This document shows, piece by piece, positions 20,593 to 32,174 of a stretch of 64,000 nucleotides of DNA. Below the pieces are notes generated by a model. It saw only the letters and a program-made list of their open reading frames with translations. It was not told where the DNA came from and did no database searches. Both the position numbers and the translations under genes were made by a program. Origin of the DNA: Dendrobium chrysotoxum (Eukaryota; Streptophyta; Magnoliopsida; Asparagales; Orchidaceae); the NCBI GenBank assembly GCA_019925795.1, contig CM034301.1, positions 47,021,783 through 47,085,782 of the forward strand, given 5' to 3'. Every line of letters begins with the position of its first letter. Position 1 is the first letter of the stretch.

Positions 20593-22990
20593 CTATACTT
20601 CTCCAAACCAAGCGACAAGCAAACAACTCATTTGATTTTGAAACTTGACTAGAATACAATCATAAAAAAAATGATGCCAACTCGTTTTCTAGAATTCAAG
20701 AAATATTCCAAACAACATACAACATAAATCATATTTTATATTGAAATTCACATGTGAAGCATACACAAAAATTCTCTAACTCTTTTTTAAAGCTCAAGGA
20801 AAACCATCCAACAAGAGAATCATATAACCCTATGCTGATTCAAACCAAACTTGCAAATTTCATCTCAAAAAAACTCAAGAAGAAAAAAAAAACTTGCAAC
20901 TCAATGTTCACAAGAAAGTAGGTTTTAATGCCAATTGGTTCTTTCCAAAGTTCAAGGAGACATTCCAATATGATCGCCAACATAACCTGTTATAAAAAAC
21001 TCAAACAAGTGAAGAAGAATCCAAATTTAGAAGAGCATGAAGACATCTCATCGTTGAACATGGCTCTTCAAAGACAAACGTACCTCCAACAACATAAATA
21101 ACAGTGAGTAAAATACATGAATATCCTCCAATAAATCTATCAACCTTCATGCTATATGCCACCAAAAGCTTCAAAAAAAGCCTTAACTTAAATTTGTAAA
21201 TATGCTCTTATGCCCCACACACCATCTTACAAGTCAAGGTCTCATCACATAAAGCAACTAATGAAATATAGAAAAGGTATTTTTGGAATTTCATAAGTAA
21301 AGCTTTGAATATATGCCAAGTTATAGCCATTATAATGAAATCATGAATTTGTGACAATGAGGGTTAAAACTAATTCTCCAAAACCCATGACATAAAGCAA
21401 ATCATAGAACTTTTCAACATAAAGCAGCTCTTCCAATACATAAACTAAATGGATACTTTTCAGCACAAATCACTCCATAAAATTTTTCAATCATAAAACT
21501 TGTGAGATTTTTCAACATAAAGAAGCAAGTCATAAAATTTTCCAACACAAAACCACTCATAAGATTTTCCAACATAAGACAACTTATAATAAAACTTTCC
21601 ATCACAAAACACTTTACAACATAGAACCACTCTTGAAATTTCTCCAACATAACATGGTTTCCAACAATGAAAACCCTTTTGAAACTTTTCCAACATAAAA
21701 CATTCTCCAACAATGAAAACACTTTTGAAACTTTTCCAATGTAAGACATATATTTTCTGTAGAACCATAGGCCAACTCTTAAAGCTTTTCCAACATTTCT
21801 CTAAAAAGCAAACCTTATGAGAAAACTTATAAATTCTTACAAGTGAAAGAGGAAGTATATGATTGCTCTCCCACATTCATCTCCATGATAATTTGGAACA
21901 TAAAGCAAATGAAAACTTGCATCTAGTTCATTTCCAAAACAACCCATGGAATAAAAAAAAGTCTATTTAGATGCTTATGTTGAGTGGGGGGTTTGAAAGA
22001 AATCAATGATTTGCAAACTACCTTCTAAAACTCATAAATTTTGTAACATAGAGCAATATCACGAAACCCTCTAATATAAAGCAAAACTTAAAATTTTTCC
22101 AATACAAAATATTTTTAACATAAAACCACTTTTAAATCTCTTCCTCACATAAAGTAAATTTTAGAATCCTTCCAACAAACTTTCACCTCTCATGTTATAT
22201 GCCACCAAAGATTTTTTTTTTTTTAAACAAGGGACTCATGAACCTCCCAACATAACCCCTTTCAAAGCTCAAAGAAAACTATTCCAATAAGGAGAACATA
22301 TGACTTTGTATTGAATCAAATTGAACTTGCAAATGAATCATGAAAGACATGAAAGTTTTTTTTTGCGATCTCATTGCGATATATCAAGTAACCAAATGAT
22401 CTCATGAAACGAGATATAATTATGCATACTAATCCTCACCAAATACCCAAAAGCTTTCATCCATATGTTAAATATGCACATAACCCACACCATACTCCAA
22501 CAAAACATCATTAAGATTTATGAGAGAAAACAAAAGATTAACATACCTTCTTAAAATCAATGAAATCTATAAGTAAATGATGAAAAACCAAGGCTTTAAA
22601 GGAGAAAAGCCACCTAACCTTTATTCATCAAATAAACACACCAAAGCTAAACGATAACACAAAGTGGTTCACCACTTAAACTTTCATTTGACGTAGGAGT
22701 ATAAACTTGTATTCAAACTCCTTCATTCCAAGCAAGATCTCCTTGAGACATCTCACCAAACACTTGGTCAGCAATATTTATTAGAATACATAAAGCGAAC
22801 TAGCATGAAGGTGGTAATTTATACACATGCTTGATTGAACTCACCAAACAAATCTACACAAGATCTCTAATGATTCATGTAATAGAAGACACATATGCAT
22901 ATATATAGAAAAGAGAACCAAAAGAATTTCATTCTTCAGGTTTTTGCAAAGAATCCAAGCAATATTACTCTTTTCATCATTTTTTTGTTT
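20593..22990. repeat. Degenerate tandem-like repeat tract, A-rich, no gene
   Basis: Short related phrases recur in irregular spacing, such as ACTTTTCCAACATAAAA and CTCCAACAATGAAAAC, most densely between 21380 and 22260. A longer phrase, AAAGCTCAAGGAAAACC at about 20790, returns in altered form near 22265. Minus-strand open frames here read as repeats of LEKF-like units and are by-products of the repeat rather than proteins. The tract is not recognisable as a known element. Confidence 0.5.
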
Positions 22991-23088
22991 GAAACTAACA
23001 TGAAGGAGTGGGAAAGTGGAGAAGATTATGTGGAAGGAAGGAGAGAAAAATCTGTAGGAAAGAGGGAGTGAGGTAGAGAATAAAGGGA

Positions 23089-23178
23089 AGAAGAAGAAGA
23101 AGAAGAAGAAGAAGAAGAGAAAAAGAAGAAGAAGATGAGGAAGAATAAGAAGAAGAAGAAGAAGAAGAAATGAAGAAG
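23089..23178. repeat. (GAA)n microsatellite
   Basis: About 90 bp is almost pure GAA/AAG repeat with a few interruptions. Confidence 0.95.
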
Positions 23179-24051
23179 GTTACCTGTACGTGAGAGGGGC
23201 AAGAGGAGGCGTGGGCTGTAGTCATGTGGGAGAGGGAGGTTCTCCTTGTCCGGTTCAACGGAGGGAGCGATGGAGGCAAGGGGGGACTTTGATCTTCTTG
23301 GCTTGCGAATGGGGGAGAGATGGGGGCGTCAGATCTTGTCCGACCTAAAGGAGACGGAGGGAGAGCGGGGGAGTCGGGCTAGGTCACGCGAGAGAGAGAG
23401 CTCGGAGAGGGAGGGGGTCCCGAAGTCTGTAGTGTGCCAATACTGGGAGCTCCGAATGGAATTCAAAATGAAGGAAAGTTGTATACTTGAGCGACTGTCA
23501 GACTGTCAAAGCACGCGAAACTGAAGTGGCGACTTGCCGCCATTCTCTGCCGCTATAAGATTTCCTGCCCGCCATCTCTGCTACAGCCGCTGAAATTAGA
23601 GGAGAAGAGGCAGGGAAAAGCGGCAATAATAATTACAAAAGGGAGAGATCTCAGCCGTGAATTCAAATGGCTAAATGACAGCTGAATTGAATCAAACTCA
23701 ATTTGACTGATTTGAGTCGATTTGGGTCTAATTTATTTGGATTAAATTTTTTTGACAAAATTGCTTCTAAATCGACGCTAATTCGAGTTAAATTAAACCC
23801 GACGAAACTCCCTCAAGTTGATCGAGTTTAATTAAACTTTGTCGAGTCTAATTCGACTCGATTTGAGCCGACTCGAGCTCAAATCAAGCTCGACGAGGTT
23901 CAATTAACTTGATCGAAGCCCGTCGAAGGCATTCGAACGAAAATCGAGGTCAACAGCCACCAGTCCTGAACCAAAACCAAAATGAAAAATTAAAATCAAG
24001 AAATCCAAGGATGAGGAGGAATTAATCATAAGTGGATTTTTTTAAAAATTA
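23179..24051. other. Purine-rich then GAGTCGA-rich sequence, no gene
   Basis: 23179-23650 is GC- and purine-rich, with open frames that do not resemble proteins. From 23680 to 23960 many GAGTCGA, CTCGAG and TCGACGAG motifs occur, like other decayed elements in the window. No boundaries could be defined. Confidence 0.45.
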
Positions 24052-24063
24052 ATGCAATATATT

Positions 24064-26110
24064 CTTTTTTTTTTAAGGAAATTTTATTCCCAGAAAGAAA
24101 AGGACATTACAATTAAAGGCCAACACCCAAAGAAGAACAAATAAGAGAAAAAAGAAACAGAAGCTAAAGCAACAAAGTAAGGAAAGGCAAACAAGAAAGA
24201 AAATCATTTGGCTAGGGCAGACTCAGGATGGCAGTCACCCGCAACTCCCCCACAACCACACAAGGGCCATCCATTGGAGAGAAACTAGAGCAGAAACCAC
24301 AACAACAGGCAAGGCAACCAACAATTAGAAAGCAAACCCCAAGGTTGCCAACAAGCTGGCCAGCAAGGGGATAAGCAGGGAAATGCCTCATCATCGTCCA
24401 GAGCATCAGAAAAACCCACAACAATAAAAGCGACGGAGCAATCCAAAAGCTATTTCTTCTTAGCTTTACTTTTAAGCTTTTTTCCTCCAGCAACAAGAGT
24501 GAAATCAGCCTCCCCATTGTCGCCCAAAGCATCCCCCTCAAACCCAACCGAAGAAGTGACATCCTCATCCAAAACCAACCAATCATTTTGAACCAAAACC
24601 GAGTTATTGATCGACCAAACCAGATGGGCTTTCAAATCTGCATTAGACATAACCGAAATAAGAATATCCACAAGCTCCACATTACTCTAAGCAAGATTCA
24701 CATTAGGAGAGAACTCTGGCACAACAGAGGTAATCAAACCCTCATCAGAATGGCCACAATCCTCAGAACCCAAAACAAGCCCATCCATGGGTGTCACAGG
24801 AGGTGCCTCATTACCAACATTAATAGCAGGAGTAACAGCCTCCCCATTAACAGCAGGAGTAACAGCCTCGCCAATGGAATCGTGACAGCTAACCCCAATA
24901 GACAAACAATCATTAGTAATCCCAACATTCAACGACTCAGACGGACTACCTAAAGGAACATTAGCACCCAACTCCAAGCCGACAGGGCCCAAGTTCTCAA
25001 CAACATCCTTGCCCCCATCATCAATACAATTCACCATATAATTGTTCAAGGTAGCCTTATCCTCCTCTCCAACAGCATTCGTCAGGGGCAAAGGAGAGAC
25101 CACGCCCCCATCTATTAAACCTGAAAAAACCAAAGCCTTCCCGCCCCCAGGAATACTACCATCATTAGCAGAAACGTGATAGGCAACCTCAGGAGACACA
25201 AGAGGACTTACAACCGAGTTGACTAAACAATGATCTACAACAACATTCTCAATAGGCACTCTGGATGGACTCCCATTTATAATAGGCTCAATAGCTGTAG
25301 GAGGAGCCTCCCGATTAGTATGGGAATTAGATAAATGCGGATGCAAGATCAGACATTCCGATTTGGAATGCCCCAAATATTTACAGTGCAAGCAATACAA
25401 CGGCATATCCTCCGAAATAACTGACTGGACATACCCCAACTTATCTGGATCAAGCCAAACCTTGTCAGGAAATTGTTTGGAAACATCAAATTCGACCAAA
25501 ACACGAGCAACCGAGGGATCGGAACCAGTAGAGGTAGCGTGATCAATTTTAAGGCGGTGACCAAACATCGAACCGAGGCCATGAAGGATCCTCGGAGAAA
25601 AAAGATGCGGTCTCAAATTCGGGAAAGACACCCAAATAGGTATAATAGGTGATTTAACATTCACATCAAACGAAGGCGACCACTTGATCAACCGCATGTA
25701 ACAGTTGTTAATAAAATTTGAACGATGAGCAAAGATACGACAATAATCCAAATCATTCAATAATTTTATCAAAACATGCTTGGGATTAAGAATCATAACA
25801 GAGAAATAAAAAATCCACAAAGAGGGAAGACCACGGTGAGTAGTAATTTTAAGTTCAGGGAAGGAAGAGACGTTACCGGAAAGAGCTTCACGAAAGGACT
25901 TATAAGAAGGTTTGCCATCAAGAAATCCGGCATCAAAAAGACATTTACCAACCATCCGAAATGAAAGGCAAGAGAAAGCAAAGAACCAAGTAAAGCACAA
26001 AATGAAAATCACTTCCCAAAATGAAGAAGCAAAGTCGGAAGGCACGAGCAAAGCAGCACGACGGAAATCGCCACGGAGGAGAAAACCCTAGCAGAGCTCA
26101 TTCTCTCGTG
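24064..26110 (-). mobile_element. ORF1-only LINE-derived element, copy P
   Basis: A 12-bp duplication ATGCAATATATT flanks the element exactly (24052-24063 and 26111-26122). On the minus strand it opens with a 5' UTR that includes GCTCTGCTAGGGTTT (26097-26083), has one ORF1, and then about 385 bp of 3' UTR ending in an A-tract. No endonuclease or reverse transcriptase is present. Its 3' UTR shares a GATGATGAGGC...TTGTTGGCAACCTTGGGG block with copy Q and a weaker version with copy R. It is about 2.05 kb long. Confidence 0.85.
24450..25955 (-). pseudogene. LINE ORF1 (DUF4283-like, CCHC knuckle), one nonsense codon
   Basis: ORF1 proteins of plant L1 elements bind the element RNA. The start is placed at MVGKCLFD (25955), because copies Q and R begin similarly with MAVNHI and MVGNHI; the frame is open a further 32 codons upstream. 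An internal region matching DUF4283 reads DLDYCRIFAHRSNFINNCYMR and IPIWVSFPNLRPHLFSPRIL. A CCHC knuckle follows as CLHCKYLGHSKSEC (residues 188-201). Compared with copy R, about 45 residues are missing after PSLWI. A TAG at 24687-24689 interrupts the frame, which then continues in phase to a lysine-rich end KKLKSKAKKK. No ORF2 follows. Confidence 0.85.
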
Positions 26111-26122
26111 ATGCAATATATT

Positions 26123-27727
26123 TTTTTGTTTGAGTATTGACATCAATAAGCTAACAAAATTGACACCTTATATTGCTTATAAGATTGTTGCATGCCATAG
26201 CACAAATATCAACATTTGTAAGCTCTATCGCCTATCATCATCAACAACATCAATGTATGCAATTATCTATAAGACCAATGTATATTATCAACACAAATGC
26301 CAATGCCAATGCCCGCCAAATTCTTTAGATTAGTTGGATGTTGAAACGCCTGTTCCAGTACTTTGTGAAAGCTGAAGATAGAAAAGTGAAGATGAAAATA
26401 TCTCATTTATGTCACGTAGCACAGATTTCAGCACATTGGAAACCAGAAACTCAAAAGGTTCATGGAAAGTTTTTTTTTTTATCACGATTCCAATGAAAAC
26501 CAGGAAGTCAAAAGATTTATGGAAAGTTTTTGAATCACGATTTTCTTATAAAGAAGAAGTGATTAAGATTGAACCCTAATTCCTTAAATTTACTTTCAGA
26601 GAAATGCAATATAGAAATAGTTAATTAAAAATTTTGTTATATTCATCTTAAAATAAACACAGTAAATTAAAAATTTATAAAAAACTGAAACAATTCTATC
26701 ACAGCGAATAAAATGTGATGCCTGTCACTTACAAGCAGGAGGTTTTCTGTTGCCGACCATTTTTTTTTCTTTGTTTCAGAAATTGTTTGCAGAATGTTAT
26801 TTTCTTTCTTTCTACGCAAAGTCTCGTGTAATGCCCCGTAGCAAAAGATTTGTTAAGACACATTAAAATTTTGAATATAGATCTAATATTAAAAATTTAA
26901 AAATAATTAATTATTGAGCCCCACTTAAATTTTAAATTTTTGTGCTGAAAACAAATTTAATTATTTAGGTATTTAACCCAAATGAATTTCCCTTTTGATT
27001 CTCTGCTCAGGCTACGTTTGAAATTGCTTTCTTACTGCTTCTTAAAGTAATTTTTTAGTATAAAAATATTAATTTTTATAATAAAAAATTACTTTAAGAA
27101 GCAGTAAGAAAACTACGGTCCGTGTCAAACGAAGCCTCAATCTTCAAGAGATTTTGAGGCTTCCCCTTTCACAGCTAATATTTCTACTTCAATAATGTTT
27201 CAATTATATGACTAAAATCATCACTCACATCCCTCAAAATTGTTGTCTACTGAAGTATATGTGGAGGAAAGAATGAGCAAACGACAAATTGGCGTTCACT
27301 GGGAAGGATTTTGATGGAGAGACGATAAATGTTTACTGGAGTTCACACTCCTCAGTTACAAATGTAAAGAGTTTTGCTAGCAACTCCATAAAATATGCTA
27401 TTGAGAAGGGAAAGAGGGTGATTCACACTATGATAGTCTTCATTTTTCATTTTATTTGTTTGGAAAGTAAAACATTTTTATTTTTTCCTTAATTTTAACC
27501 AAAATTCATGTGCTTGTTGTGATTCATATATGAAAAGATGATATGAGACAGTTAGGATTTCGCTCGACAGGCGATGTGTGGCTTATAGTCAGAATATATT
27601 TCAATGAGAGCATATATGTAGACAAATGGGATGATTTTTTAGGCATGAAAAATAAGATGAATGAATTTCAAATATGTTTCCGTTTTATAATTAAAAAATT
27701 TAAGGGATATTTCCAAAAATTAATGTT
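26123..27727. other. AT-rich intergenic DNA with a short tandem duplication
   Basis: No gene is recognised. About 55 bp around 26436-26490 (AAACCAGAAACTCAAAAGG) recurs immediately at 26491-26545 with several changes. A MITE lies at 27010-27136. The open frames at 27289 and 27543 show no domain. Confidence 0.5.
27010..27136. mobile_element. MITE, GGCTTCGTTTG family, foldback
   Basis: A 127-bp near-palindrome runs from GGCTACGTTTG to CAAACGAAGCC and is flanked by the trinucleotide TCA on both sides (27007-27009 and 27137-27139). The arms include CTTACTGCTTCTTAAAGTAA and its complement. The 3-bp duplication and ends fit a PIF/Harbinger-type MITE. Confidence 0.8.
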
Positions 27728-29190
27728 TGATATATCACAAAATTGTCTTGATCGTACACGAATCTCAAGGCATATCCATACAAGAAACTCTCAAAATTAA
27801 AATAAGAATCATCTAAGCTTTGATTTCAACAAACTTATAGTCGAATTGAACATCTCAATAAGACGAACCCAACGACACCAAAACCAGTCCAATCCGATCC
27901 CAAACAGGCCCAAATCAAGGGTCTGATGCATATTTGAAGGGTTCAAGGCATTAATTGGATAACTAAATGATTGTCAAATATGGCGTGCTTATAATCAAAT
28001 CGAGCGACTCAATGAGACGATTCCAACAAGCCCAAAATCGTTTAATTCTGATATCATTAAGGCACTTAAATGCTCAATCAACGATCTATGATCAAGAGGG
28101 TTGATATTAGCCATCCATTCTAACACTCCAAACTTGGCCTTGATCTCCTCCATATTTACAAGCCATGTCACTTTCAAAAAATTATAAATAGGTCCTCATT
28201 CTTCACATAAGGGGAGAGGAAGGAGTGGGAAGAAAAGAGAAAATAGAAGAAAACTTGGAGAGCTCCCTTGCCGTCGACCACTGCCAGATTTCTTCCCAAC
28301 CACTGACCGTCGTCGAACTTTTGTCCATTCATCGAACATCACCGACGTTCTTCTCCACCACCGACATTCTTCTCCACCGCCAACATTCTACTCCATCGCC
28401 GACGTTCATTTCAACCATTGACGTTCTTCCTAACCACCGACGTTCTTCCCAAATACCAATGTTCTTCTCGACCACCACTGGAGTTTTCCTTAATCATCGC
28501 CAAAGTTCTTTCTGACTGTCACCAGGCTTTTACACTAAGAATATCTGTTTGAAGATTGGTAGAACTTTTTAATACATTGTATACTCCCTGTCATTGGATT
28601 GGAAGATAGGCTGTCATCAGTCCTTCCGACCACCGTCGCCTGACTACGATCTTTCTGACCACCATCGCCCGCCAACTACGATCCTTTTGACCTCCATCGC
28701 CAGACAACGGTCTTTCCGACCACCATCGCCCGACTATGGTCTTTTCGACCTTCGTCGCCCGACTATGGTCTTTTCGACCTTCGTCGCCCGACTATGATCT
28801 TTCCAAACACCGTCGCCCAACTACAATCCTTCATACCTACATCGCTCACCGATTATGATCCTGCCGATCAAACGAACATGTCAACACAGATTCTTCCAAC
28901 TCCCACTATGTAATGCACTCTATATAATATATATTGGATACATCAAGCCAAGGCCATCCCTCTAATGAAGGGCTTCATTTGAAATCAATTGCAAACATTA
29001 GTGGATTCATTCAAACTGAGTTAGGCCCCGTGGTTTTTTCCATTTTTAGGATTTTCATGTAAAAATCTTGATGTCTCTTATGAACGCTATATCTCTACTA
29101 TTTTATCTGTATGCGTGCTGGATCTTCATATAAAGCTAAGACGCTAAACTTTATATTTCTCTAACACCACAAATATTCCAGGACGCAACA
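27728..29190 (+). repeat. Solo LTR, gypsy-like family copy B
   Basis: It begins TGATATATCA and ends GGACGCAACA. The flanking pentamers ATGTT and ATATT differ by one base. A TATAAATAG box is at 28183-28191. Between 28290 and 28860 are two sets of degenerate minisatellite units, one like CCACCGACGTTCTTCTC and one like GACCACCGTCGCCCGACTA. There is no primer binding site or interior beside it, so it is a solo LTR of 1463 bp. Confidence 0.8.
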
Positions 29191-29199
29191 ATATTAAAA

Positions 29200-29442
29200 T
29201 GCTGCTTTAAGTAGTAAGAAAGCCATTCCAAATGAAATCTTAGGGTATGTTTGAAATGACTGAAGTTTTTTATAAAGGTAACCACAAAGTTATTATAGGG
29301 AAAGTAACCTTTTTAAAAGTTGTTATAAAAAGTATTTTCAAACACAAAATTTTTTTGAAAGCAATAATAAAGCAATAGCCCAATAGAATTATGACTGCTG
29401 TTTGAAAAGCAAAGCACGAAAAAAGTTGTACCAAACAGACTC
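29200..29442. mobile_element. Two adjoining MITEs, the first truncated
   Basis: 29200-29239 is the right half of a GGCTTCGTTTG-family MITE (CTTTAAGTAGTAAGAAAGCC and onward). A second, 200-bp MITE follows at 29243-29442 with ends GGGTATGTTTG and CCAAACAGACTC, flanked by TTA at 29240-29242 and 29443-29445. Confidence 0.6.
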
Positions 29443-29891
29443 TTAATCTTATCCAACAAAATTAAATTGTAAGGCTAGAATAAGATCAATTTTCATTCTA
29501 ATAATTACGAAAAAATTAACTTGATTGAATAATAAATTCATCGATGCTTTCATATGCAAATGAATAGTTACAAAATAAAATTAGAATAAGCCCATATATT
29601 TTGACAATCCATATTAGATTTTTACAAAATATGCAGAGTCGAATTCACATGATTGAATCTGATGAAAAATGTATACTAATTCCTTTTCTTGTTTGTATTG
29701 GTCAGAAGGACTATGTAATACGAGGAAAATATTATCTGGAACTAATTGATTCAATAATTTATATTATTCATTAATTTCAACTTCGATTGCCAATTAGAAA
29801 CAATCGACTTACATCTGAAGTCAACACCTTTCTGATTATCAGTTAAATATGTAACTCCAACAGTGAAATTCCAGAGGGTGCAGACTCTAAG

Positions 29892-31060
29892 ATGAAGGCA
29901 TTCACCTCCTCTTCGTCTTCCTCTTCCTCTTCTTCTTGCAAGAAGATCATGGTTACTTTCCTCGTTCTTCTTCTCATCTTCCCTATTGAATCAAGAGAAT
30001 TTCATGGCGATCCTCTGTTCGCAGGTTTGAATTAAATGATTTTGCAGCTTCTTTTCTCTTTAAAATCTTCTCTCTCTCTCTCTCTCTCTTGATGTTTCAC
30101 CTTAGATCTATTTTTCTTCTCAAGACTTTTGCTCTGTTAAGGCTTGGGTTAAATGCCTGCAAAGCAGCAGGATAAACTGTGTAGGCTCTTGTTATTTGAG
30201 AGATCAATTAGAGAAATATTTATCCATCTATTCAATCTAATATATATTTACAACATTTTTAATTTTATATCATAAGAAAAATGTTCATCAAATATATTTT
30301 CATATGTTGAATTCCTGTTGTGTTTAAACACCACATAAAATACATCCGTTAGAAGTTTTTGACTTTTTCGTAGAAAAAAAAATGGATGTTTTTCAAGATC
30401 AGTAGCTCAGTTTTTCATTGATAGCAATCTCTGCCTCTAAGGACACCATGATCTCTCATAATAAAATTATACCCCTCACCTTTGATCACAATCCAAGGTG
30501 TGATCAAGAGGGAATTGGTAGGATTTCATAATTTTTTTTTACTCGCAAAGATTTTAATCAAGCCTTCGTCCTTGATTTTTCCCTTGCTCGACAACTCTGT
30601 CAACAATCTTGTCGCTGCCGTCAACGATGACTCATGTTCTGCCCAGCCGCTTGCGAAAAAAGGTAAAGGACACAGCACACTTTGGTCTTTTGGTTGGGAG
30701 CTTAGACTATCAACTAAAAGGTTTTGGGTTCGAGACTTGTGTATGCGATGTGTGTATGAGTCTGCCTTAATTGGCCTAAATGTCCCAAAAAAAGAGAAAG
30801 GCAGAGGTAGACTTAAAAAGATTTGGTAATCTATGCTGATAAAAAAAAATCGCAAAAAATGTATTAATGAAATAATTTATTATCCTATAATTGAATAAAT
30901 TTTTACAAATATGAAAATTGTTCCTGCAGATGGTGTTGGCTTGGTTGCTACAAATGGACTTAGAAGAGAAGCAAGAGAAGGTGCGCTAGCGCCACCAACG
31001 CCGGAGAGTAATCATAACAACCCCGGTGGGCCCAACCCTAGAAGGACCGAGCATGATTGA
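29892..31060 (+). CDS. Putative secreted small peptide precursor, two exons (copy 1)
   Basis: The model joins 29892-30024 and 30930-31060 and encodes 87 residues. The donor is CAG|GTTTGA and the acceptor TTCCTGCAG|A, giving a phase-1 intron of 905 bp that contains a CT microsatellite and a SINE. Residues 1-35 have a serine run, two lysines and a hydrophobic stretch (IMVTFLVLLLIFPIES), which looks like a signal peptide. The mature part ends with a basic region (GLRREAREG) followed by APPTPESNHNNPGGPNPRR, a proline/glycine-rich tail typical of processed plant peptide hormones. PxGPNP recalls CLE peptides such as CLE46, but the rest does not fit. A similar gene lies at 37929 and a third candidate at 57886. 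The family is unassigned; exon structure is inferred. Confidence 0.55.
30680..30800 (+). mobile_element. SINE in the intron of peptide gene copy 1
   Basis: GGTTCGAGAC at 30727-30736 fits a pol III B box. An upstream GGTTGGGAGCTTAG could be a decayed A box. The 3' end reads CCTAAATGTCCCAAAAAAA. A second copy at 44530-44740 shares TGTGTATGAGT and TGATCTAAATGTCC with the same spacing. It is tRNA-like in form, but the parent tRNA was not identified. Confidence 0.55.
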
Positions 31061-32158
31061 CCTTTCTTTTTTCCTTTTTCTAAGTAAAAGCAGATATTAA
31101 AAAATTACCCGTATCATTAATTTGATCATATAAACTTCCCATAAGTCTTAGATGATTGAAGCTCGAATTGTAGGTCTGGAGGCATTCGGGCCCAATATTT
31201 TCGTAAATTGCTGCTTTATGTGTTTGCGTTCGCTCTCAATATCTTGCAAAGAAATATTGTATTATTATTTGCAAGGATTCAAGGCACATTTGGTATTATT
31301 GCTTTTACAACTTTGTCCTCTGTGTCTGAATGTTACTTAAATTCAAGGCTTATTTTGTACTAAATTTTATCTTCTTTGAGACATTCCAAGTAATCGAACC
31401 ACAGATTAAAGAAGCTAAGAATGGCATGATAATTTAGGCCCAGTTTGTTTTTCTATTTTTTTGTCTTCTCTGTTTAGAAACGGAGGAATTTTTTTGGGTG
31501 ATGTTTGTTTGTGACACTTTTGCAGAAATACTTTTTAGAGAACTGTATTTTTGTAATGTTTTAAAAAGCTTTAGGATATCTCCTTCTCCGTTTGAAAACT
31601 CCATTCAAACAACAGTTTTAAAAACTGCCTTTTAGAAAAGGAGCAGGATAACCAAACGAAGCCTTAATAATTATATTTTTTTTGCTTAATTATGTATTAA
31701 ACATGCTTTTTTTTAAAATTTATCCATTATCTAATCTATTAAGAGGACTTTACCTGCTTAAGTGTTACCTTACTCATTTATTCTAAGCCCCTTATATCTA
31801 AGAGAGGAGTTAACATGTATTAAAATTAACAGGTCATAATTTTAATAAAATTTCTTATAATTTTGTTTAAGAAAGTAATGAACTTCCTTGGAGATTTTTC
31901 TCAATAATTAGAATGTTGATTTCATTGTCCTTATCAAATGCACTAATTAGATGAGAGATCTATGATTATAATGCTTTACATTTAGATTGTTGATTGGAGA
32001 TATCATACATGATGGCTACTGCAAGCTTCCCTCATCATGCCACAATCATTAATTGAAGATACCTTGGAACACCAATAAATAGAACCCAATTGTGGGACCA
32101 ATTAATCAGATGAAGGACGAAATTAAGAAACCTTAAAGTTGATGTATGTCATAATTAT
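31061..32158. other. Downstream region of peptide gene 1, with one MITE
   Basis: The first 250 bp may be the 3' UTR. No other gene is seen. The MITE at 31437-31663 is listed separately. Confidence 0.5.
31437..31663. mobile_element. MITE with GGCTTCGTTTGG-type ends
   Basis: The ends are GGCCCAGTTTG and CCAAACGAAGCC, with TTA on both sides (31434-31436 and 31664-31666). It is 227 bp long with no coding content. Confidence 0.6.
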
Positions 32159-32174
32159 TTAATTACATGAATTT

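Noticed and set aside
21414..21876. Minus-strand frames of 111 and 129 codons
   Set aside because: They translate a degenerate nucleotide repeat in two frames at once (LEKF-like units), so they are products of the repeat.
23246..23524. 92-codon frame rich in Glu, Arg and Ser
   Set aside because: It arises from a purine-rich low-complexity stretch; no start context or domain supports a gene.
30930..31060. Assignment of peptide gene 1 to the CLE family
   Set aside because: The tail contains PxGPNP as in CLE peptides, but the conserved first Arg and the His at position 11 are missing, and copies 2 and 3 lack the GPNP core.
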